19,623 bases of DNA. Origin: Prolixibacteraceae bacterium. GTDB lineage: Bacteria > Bacteroidota > Bacteroidia > Bacteroidales > Prolixibacteraceae. The notes beneath the pieces were generated by a model. It was not told the origin of the DNA, made no database searches, and worked only from the letters and a program-made list of their open reading frames with translations. The translations under genes and the position numbers were made by a program. Positions 15,486-19,623 of this stretch are shown piece by piece. The DNA is taken from positions 1-19,623 of the forward strand of contig JAGODU010000071.1 in the NCBI GenBank assembly GCA_017998095.1. The letters run 5' to 3'. Position 1 is the stretch's first letter, and the number at the start of each line of letters is the position of its first letter.

Positions 15486-16537
15486 TCAGCCTGCTCCGGA
15501 ATAATAAACCCAATATACAGTATGTGGTCTTCGAGGCAACTCAAAGATGTAACCTCAACTGCTCATATTGCTATAATCACTGGAAGGGAAATTTTAAAGA
15601 TCAAAAACTATCTCCGGAAAACTATAACCATCTGAAAAACACTATAAGTAAACTATTTAAATCAGCTAATATCAATCATATCACATTTTCAGGAGGAGAG
15701 CCTCTTTTAGTTGAAAGACTAAAAGAGCTCTCCCTTTTCTGCAGGTTCAAAAGGGCTTCTGTTTCAGTTATTACAAATGGAAATGCAGGTACTGAAGACG
15801 ATATTCAGCAATTATTGTCTATCGGAGTTAAACTTTTTGAACTCCCATTTCATTCTTTTTCTCCTGACATTCATGATGAAATGACCGGAGTAAAAGGGTC
15901 ATGGAGCAAGGCGAAAACCCGAATGACTTTTATCAGAGATGCCGGAGGAATGGTCGTCCCTGTTATTGTTATTACAAAATACAATTTTCAAACTATTGCC
16001 GACACTCTAAAATGCCTGAATGATATGGGGTTCAAACGTATTATGCTTAACCGGTATAACATTGGAGGAATAAATACTAATTCTCCATTAAACGTTCTGC
16101 CCTCAAAGGATGAATTAAACTTTGCCTTTTATCAGGCCTCTGAAACAGGAAAGAAACTTAATCTTGACCTTTCTTCTAATGTCTGCACTCCCCACTGCAT
16201 CCTAAACCCGTCAGACTATAAAAATATCCGGTTTTCAAATTGCTCTGCTGATATTAATAAAAGGCCTTTGACTATAACTGCTACCGGTGACTTAAGATTT
16301 TGTAATCATTCACCGGTTGTCTTAGGGAATATTTTCACTGACACAATTGAAAACATACTTGCCAAAGGTCAACAATCCAACGATTGCCTGACTATCCCTT
16401 CTTTCTGCAACAACTGCAACCTGTATGACAAATGCCTCGGCGGATGCAGGGCTGCTGCCCAACAGGCAGGTAAAACATTTCACGATGTTGACCCAATAAC
16501 AGAGTACATGAAACATGAATTCACCTGTTATACTTAG
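15482..16537 (+). CDS. Radical SAM/SPASM-domain peptide or protein maturase
   Basis: A 351-residue cytoplasmic iron-sulfur enzyme. The radical SAM cluster motif is CNLNCSYC (Cys23, 27, 30), followed by SGGEP (70-74) for SAM binding. The C-terminal SPASM domain is complete: Cys254, Gly269 and Cys274 (CX14GX4C), then Cys309, 312, 318 and 322 (CX2CX5CX3C) and Cys349. These normally bind two extra [4Fe-4S] clusters. Extra cysteines at 235, 239 and 302 are present. SPASM enzymes usually modify ribosomally made peptides or proteins, by thioether, C-C or formylglycine chemistry; the exact reaction cannot be read here. It overlaps the upstream membrane protein by ATGA, which makes that protein the first substrate candidate. 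The next gene starts 4 nt after its stop. Confidence 0.93.
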   Translation: MISLLRNNKPNIQYVVFEATQRCNLNCSYCYNHWKGNFKDQKLSPENYNHLKNTISKLFKSANINHITFSGGEPLLVERLKELSLFCRFKRASVSVITNGNAGTEDDIQQLLSIGVKLFELPFHSFSPDIHDEMTGVKGSWSKAKTRMTFIRDAGGMVVPVIVITKYNFQTIADTLKCLNDMGFKRIMLNRYNIGGINTNSPLNVLPSKDELNFAFYQASETGKKLNLDLSSNVCTPHCILNPSDYKNIRFSNCSADINKRPLTITATGDLRFCNHSPVVLGNIFTDTIENILAKGQQSNDCLTIPSFCNNCNLYDKCLGGCRAAAQQAGKTFHDVDPITEYMKHEFTCYT

Positions 16538-16541
16538 CAAT

Positions 16542-17363
16542 ATGAAAACCATGATTAAAACATGTATCTCTCTGTTTATCATCCTGAGCTTAGCTGGATG
16601 CGATAAAAATGATTCATTCCACGACCTTGTCTCCGGAAAATATATCTTCATTTTTAATGAAGTCAATGATACTATTTGTGCTAATTCATATGATAAAATC
16701 GGACTACTGATAAAAAGTATATCGCATGATGATGCATATTCCCCGGGTGAAAATGCTGAATTAAATTATACCTACAATTCCAATAACCTATTGGTTAAAA
16801 AAACAGGCTACATTCCGGGAATAATGTATATATCAAGCTATCAGGGAGCTATGGGCAAGGAAGTTAAGCTTATTTATGAATATGATGAGAACGACAGGCT
16901 TTCAAAGATCACTACCTTTTTCCATTATCCCGATTTCCCGGAAATTGATTATACTTCAATACAAACCTTTGAATACTTTGATGATAAAGTCATTGAATAC
17001 AATGGAAATACCCCGGAAGAAATAACCTTGAGAACAGAATATTTATTAAACGATAAAGGCAATATTCAAACAAAACTTTATTACTACAAATCAGAAGCTG
17101 ACAGCTTTATTTTAAACACCAAGGAAGAGTATACATACGACAACTATAAAACTCCTTTCCAGGCAGAGCCTACCCCTAAGTCAAAAAACAACGTCCTTAC
17201 TAATAAGATAACTTATTATCAAAGTGATGAACAAGGAATTTACTACCAATCATATACATCTGATTTTTCAAATGAATACGAATATAATATTAACGGATAC
17301 CCGGAGAAAATGATTATAACATATCCGAACTGGAATAAAGAAACAAGAATCTATAAATATTAA
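16542..17363 (+). CDS. YD-repeat-like lipoprotein
   Basis: A 273-residue lipoprotein from the ATG at 16542, whose signal peptide ends SLAGC (Cys20). An earlier in-frame ATG at 16515 would overlap the radical SAM gene by 23 nt and give a longer, less typical leader. The mature part is tyrosine-rich with spaced beta-hairpin-like repeats: YTYNSNNLLVKK (76-87), YEYDENDRLSKI (112-123), TEYLLNDKGNIQTK, EEYTYDN and NEYEYNINGYPEKM. These resemble YD/RHS-type or related Bacteroidota surface repeats, but no RHS core or toxin tail is present. It lies 4 nt after the radical SAM gene and 5 nt before serpin 2. The function is unknown; an envelope partner of the serpins is inference. Confidence 0.82.
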   Translation: MKTMIKTCISLFIILSLAGCDKNDSFHDLVSGKYIFIFNEVNDTICANSYDKIGLLIKSISHDDAYSPGENAELNYTYNSNNLLVKKTGYIPGIMYISSYQGAMGKEVKLIYEYDENDRLSKITTFFHYPDFPEIDYTSIQTFEYFDDKVIEYNGNTPEEITLRTEYLLNDKGNIQTKLYYYKSEADSFILNTKEEYTYDNYKTPFQAEPTPKSKNNVLTNKITYYQSDEQGIYYQSYTSDFSNEYEYNINGYPEKMIITYPNWNKETRIYKY

Positions 17364-17368
17364 ATACC

Positions 17369-18604
17369 ATGAAAATGAAAAACTTATCTGTCATACTCTT
17401 TGCAATTACCTTATTAATTGCCGTTTCTTGCAAGGAAAACGAAATCGATGATCCTAAGGTAATTGATGTCAATGAGAAATCAGAACTCCTCATCTTAGAA
17501 ACCAATGAGTTTGGTCTTGACATGTTTCGACTTATCAACAATTATGAAACGGATAACTTTACTATCTCCCCTCTAAGTGTTGCTCTTGCCCTTGCCATGA
17601 CTTACAACGGAGCTGAAGGCGAAACTAAGATTGCCATGGAAAAAGCAATGCGCCTTTGGGGCTTAACCACCGAAGAGATTAACGCAAGCTACCAAAGCCT
17701 TACCAAAGCGCTTCTTGAAGCTGATCCAAAGGTCACTCTTGAGATTGCCCAATCAATATGGTACAAGCAGAATTATAATGTTTTGAAGGGTTTTAAATCT
17801 GTAAATGAAACCTATTATGATGCGGAAGTCAAAGAACTTGATTTCAGTCGCCCCGATGCTAAAGATGTTATCAACAAATGGATTGAAGATAAAACTCATA
17901 ATAAGATAAAAGATATGATAAAGGAAGTTAATCCTTTACATGTCATGTTTCTTGTCAATGCAGTTTATTTCAATGGAGTATGGCAAAGTGAATTTAAAAA
18001 ATCAGATACTTTTAAGTCAGATTTCTATAAAGAAGATGGAACTAAACTTGAAGTTGACATGATGAAGAAAAAGGATACTGTCAATTATTTTTACAACGAC
18101 CAGTTTAAAGACCTTTTCACTGCTGTCGAATTACCCTATGGCAGAGGAAACTTCAATATGGTTATACTTCTACCCGGGGAAAATAAAACCTGCAATGATG
18201 TAATTGAGAAGATGACCCCTGATAACTGGCATATATGGATGGATAGCTTCAGAAATAAAGATGAAGTAAGTGTCTGGTTGCCAAAATTCAAAGATGAATA
18301 TAAAATTAAACTAAACGATGTACTTACAGAAATGGGAATGGGTATTGCCTTCAACGGTAAAGCTGACTTCAGTGGTATAAACGGAGAAGGGGGAATTTAT
18401 ATTGATTATGTCCAGCACAACACTTTCATAGATGTAAATGAAAAAGGAACCGAAGCTGCTGCAGCAACAGTGGTTGCTATAAAAGAAATGGCTGCTCTTC
18501 CGGAAAATGAATTCCATGTAAACAAACCTTTCATTTTTGCTATTACAGAGAAAGAAACAAATGCTATCCTCTTTATTGGAAAAATGAAAGAACCAAAATA
18601 TTAA
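17369..18604 (+). CDS. Serpin family protease inhibitor, lipoprotein (serpin 2)
   Basis: A 411-residue paralogue of serpin 1 with a lipoprotein signal ending IAVSC (Cys21). Core serpin elements are present: NFTISPLSVALALAMTYNGA (63-82), NAVYFNGVWQSEF (197-209), hinge EKGTEAAAAT (358-367) and the NKPFIFAITEKETNAILFIG region (385-404). The reactive loop differs from serpin 1: counting the hinge glycine as P15 puts P1-P1' at Met374-Ala375 in IKEMAAL, which would suit elastase-like or subtilisin-like targets. The two serpins share framework motifs but not the bait loop, the pattern expected after duplication and re-targeting. It is the last gene of the operon, and its stop overlaps the stop of the convergent dehydrogenase gene by two bases. 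An internal ATG two codons later is an alternative start. Confidence 0.95.
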   Translation: MKMKNLSVILFAITLLIAVSCKENEIDDPKVIDVNEKSELLILETNEFGLDMFRLINNYETDNFTISPLSVALALAMTYNGAEGETKIAMEKAMRLWGLTTEEINASYQSLTKALLEADPKVTLEIAQSIWYKQNYNVLKGFKSVNETYYDAEVKELDFSRPDAKDVINKWIEDKTHNKIKDMIKEVNPLHVMFLVNAVYFNGVWQSEFKKSDTFKSDFYKEDGTKLEVDMMKKKDTVNYFYNDQFKDLFTAVELPYGRGNFNMVILLPGENKTCNDVIEKMTPDNWHIWMDSFRNKDEVSVWLPKFKDEYKIKLNDVLTEMGMGIAFNGKADFSGINGEGGIYIDYVQHNTFIDVNEKGTEAAAATVVAIKEMAALPENEFHVNKPFIFAITEKETNAILFIGKMKEPKY

Positions 18605-19590
18605 ATTAAAGCCTCAGGATTAACGACATAGGGTATTGTTTTATATTTACAATACCCTATTATATTTTCTGCTGCCAGTATTGACATCTTCGCCCTTACT
18701 TCTTCAGTGCCCGAACCAATATGTGGCAGTACTGCAACGTTTTCCATTTCCAGTAAAGGATTATCAGATTTCATAGGTTCAGGATCAGTAACATCAAGTC
18801 CTGCACCCCAAATGTTATTATTATTTAAAGCCTCAATGAGATCTGTCTCATTATGTACTTGCCCTCTCGAAGTATTGATAAAAATGGCAGTCTCCTTCAT
18901 CTTTTCGAAAACCTCTTTATTAAAAATTCCTCTTGTTTCTTCGTTTAATGAACAATGAACTGATAATACATTGCTTTCTTTAAGAAGGTCTTCAAAGGAA
19001 ACCATTCGGGCACCTAACATCTGCTCGGCTAAATGATTACTTTTTCTGCTGCAATAAATAACCTTCATCCCGTATGCCCCCTTACACCTCATTGCCATTT
19101 CAAAGCCTATTCTTCCCATCCCGAATATCCCTAAAGTCTTTCCCTTTAGTTCTATACCAAGATGAGCAGATGGAGTAAAATATTTCCACTCTCCTCTTTG
19201 TATTGATTTATGATGCCAGAACATCTTCCTTGAAGTGGCTATCATCAAACCAAATGCTATATCAGCAGTTGCTTCACTTAATACATCAGGGGTATTGCCA
19301 ACAGGTATTTTCAATCTGGTTGCCTCAGAAATATCAATATTGTCGTACCCTACTCCAAATTGAGATATCATCTTTATATGACTACACTCATTCAGAAATT
19401 GCTTGTCAATTCTGTCGGTTAAAGTACAGAATAAAATATTGTGACTCTTTGATTTGCTTATAAGCTCTTCATGAGACATCGGGTAATCTTCCCCCCTTTC
19501 CGTAATTGTAAATCCTCCTGCTTTTAACAAGTCAATACCTGCAGCAGGAAAATTACGGGTAATCAATATTTTATAATCTTGTTCCTCCAT
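18601..19590 (-). CDS. D-isomer-specific 2-hydroxyacid dehydrogenase (glyoxylate/hydroxypyruvate reductase-like)
   Basis: An NAD(P)-dependent cytoplasmic oxidoreductase of 329 residues, the normal length. The nucleotide fold has GIFGMGRIG (154-162, the GxGxxG motif). Catalytic residues are Arg242 in NTSRGQV, Glu271 in DVTDPEP and His290 in LPHIGSGT, the Arg-Glu-His set of the family. The substrate-binding FGVGYDNID segment (78-86) is typical of the GhrB/glyoxylate reductase branch, which reduces glyoxylate or hydroxypyruvate; phosphoglycerate dehydrogenase is less likely because no C-terminal ACT domain is present. Start ATG at 19588-19590. It converges on serpin 2 with overlapping stop codons, and a possible upstream gene ends directly before its ATG. 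Confidence 0.92.
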   Translation of the reverse strand: MEEQDYKILITRNFPAAGIDLLKAGGFTITERGEDYPMSHEELISKSKSHNILFCTLTDRIDKQFLNECSHIKMISQFGVGYDNIDISEATRLKIPVGNTPDVLSEATADIAFGLMIATSRKMFWHHKSIQRGEWKYFTPSAHLGIELKGKTLGIFGMGRIGFEMAMRCKGAYGMKVIYCSRKSNHLAEQMLGARMVSFEDLLKESNVLSVHCSLNEETRGIFNKEVFEKMKETAIFINTSRGQVHNETDLIEALNNNNIWGAGLDVTDPEPMKSDNPLLEMENVAVLPHIGSGTEEVRAKMSILAAENIIGYCKYKTIPYVVNPEALI

Positions 19591-19623
19591 TTAAATATGA
19601 ATAGCTTCATTATAAGCAGCAGC
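19591..19623 (-). CDS. Possible C-terminal end of an upstream minus-strand gene
   Basis: Read on the minus strand from the right edge, the frame encodes AAAYNEAIHI and stops at TAA (19593-19591), directly before the dehydrogenase ATG. The zero-nt spacing fits an operon, but ten codons are too few to name a family and chance is possible. Confidence 0.3.
   Translation of the reverse strand, partial: AAAYNEAIHI

Noticed and set aside
15482..16537. Formylglycine-type sulfatase maturase identity for the radical SAM protein
   Set aside because: The SPASM cysteine layout is shared by many maturases, no sulfatase gene is nearby, and nothing seen here points specifically to that subfamily.
16515..16541. 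Upstream ATG start for the YD-like lipoprotein
   Set aside because: It would overlap the radical SAM gene and lengthen the signal peptide beyond the usual lipoprotein form; the ATG at 16542 fits better.
16322..16666. Minus-strand ORF of 114 codons across the radical SAM/lipoprotein junction
   Set aside because: It is antisense to the SPASM cysteine region and the lipoprotein signal peptide, both clearly coding on the plus strand, and has no recognisable domain.

Overview
The window looks like chromosomal DNA from a Bacteroidota bacterium, probably Bacteroidales or Marinilabiliales-like. Evidence: low GC content, AT-rich leaders with little Shine-Dalgarno signal, a LuxR-type response-regulator tail of the Bacteroidota kind, a sigma factor paired with a membrane/beta-barrel anti-sigma protein, several lipoproteins with Bacteroidota-style lipoboxes, and a TGS-fused nucleoside kinase common in that phylum. 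I see no rRNA, tRNA, CRISPR array, transposase or phage gene.

Region 1 (1-1432): on the minus strand, an iron-type superoxide dismutase is followed 12 nt later by the start of a small winged-helix-like protein that runs off the left edge. Upstream lies about 550 nt without a convincing gene. It holds a 19-nt inverted repeat, a short tandem repeat, and a Shine-Dalgarno-led micro-ORF followed by a 77-nt hairpin with a T-run. A small charged minus-strand ORF follows, with its own terminator-like hairpin.

Region 2 (1554-5533): a divergent signalling pair, a REC-PAS-LuxR response regulator (minus) and a 7TM-DISM/PAS/PAS histidine kinase (plus), with only 47 nt between their chosen starts.

Region 3 (5535-11003): a minus-strand run of lytic transglycosylase, UvrA excinuclease and TGS/SAD nucleoside kinase, with 35 and 13 nt gaps. 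It meets the kinase gene tail to tail with one base between stop codons.

Region 4 (11117-13588): a minus-strand set of a Cys-rich lipoprotein, an ECF sigma factor starting at TTG, and an overlapping anti-sigma-like protein. The last has a cytoplasmic N-terminus, one membrane segment and a C-terminal outer-membrane-barrel-like domain.

Region 5 (13703-18604): the most interesting part, a compact plus-strand operon of five genes. Serpin lipoprotein 1 is followed by a membrane-anchored protein with a CPPQVTCYDP segment, a radical SAM/SPASM enzyme translationally coupled to it (ATGA overlap), a YD-repeat-like lipoprotein and serpin lipoprotein 2. The serpins probably guard the cell envelope against proteases. 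The radical SAM enzyme with all seven SPASM cysteines suggests that a ribosomally made protein, most likely its coupled neighbour, is post-translationally modified. The joint function is not one I recognise.

Region 6 (18601-19623): a minus-strand D-2-hydroxyacid dehydrogenase convergent with serpin 2, its stop codon overlapping the serpin stop. The last codons of another minus-strand gene may lie at the right edge.
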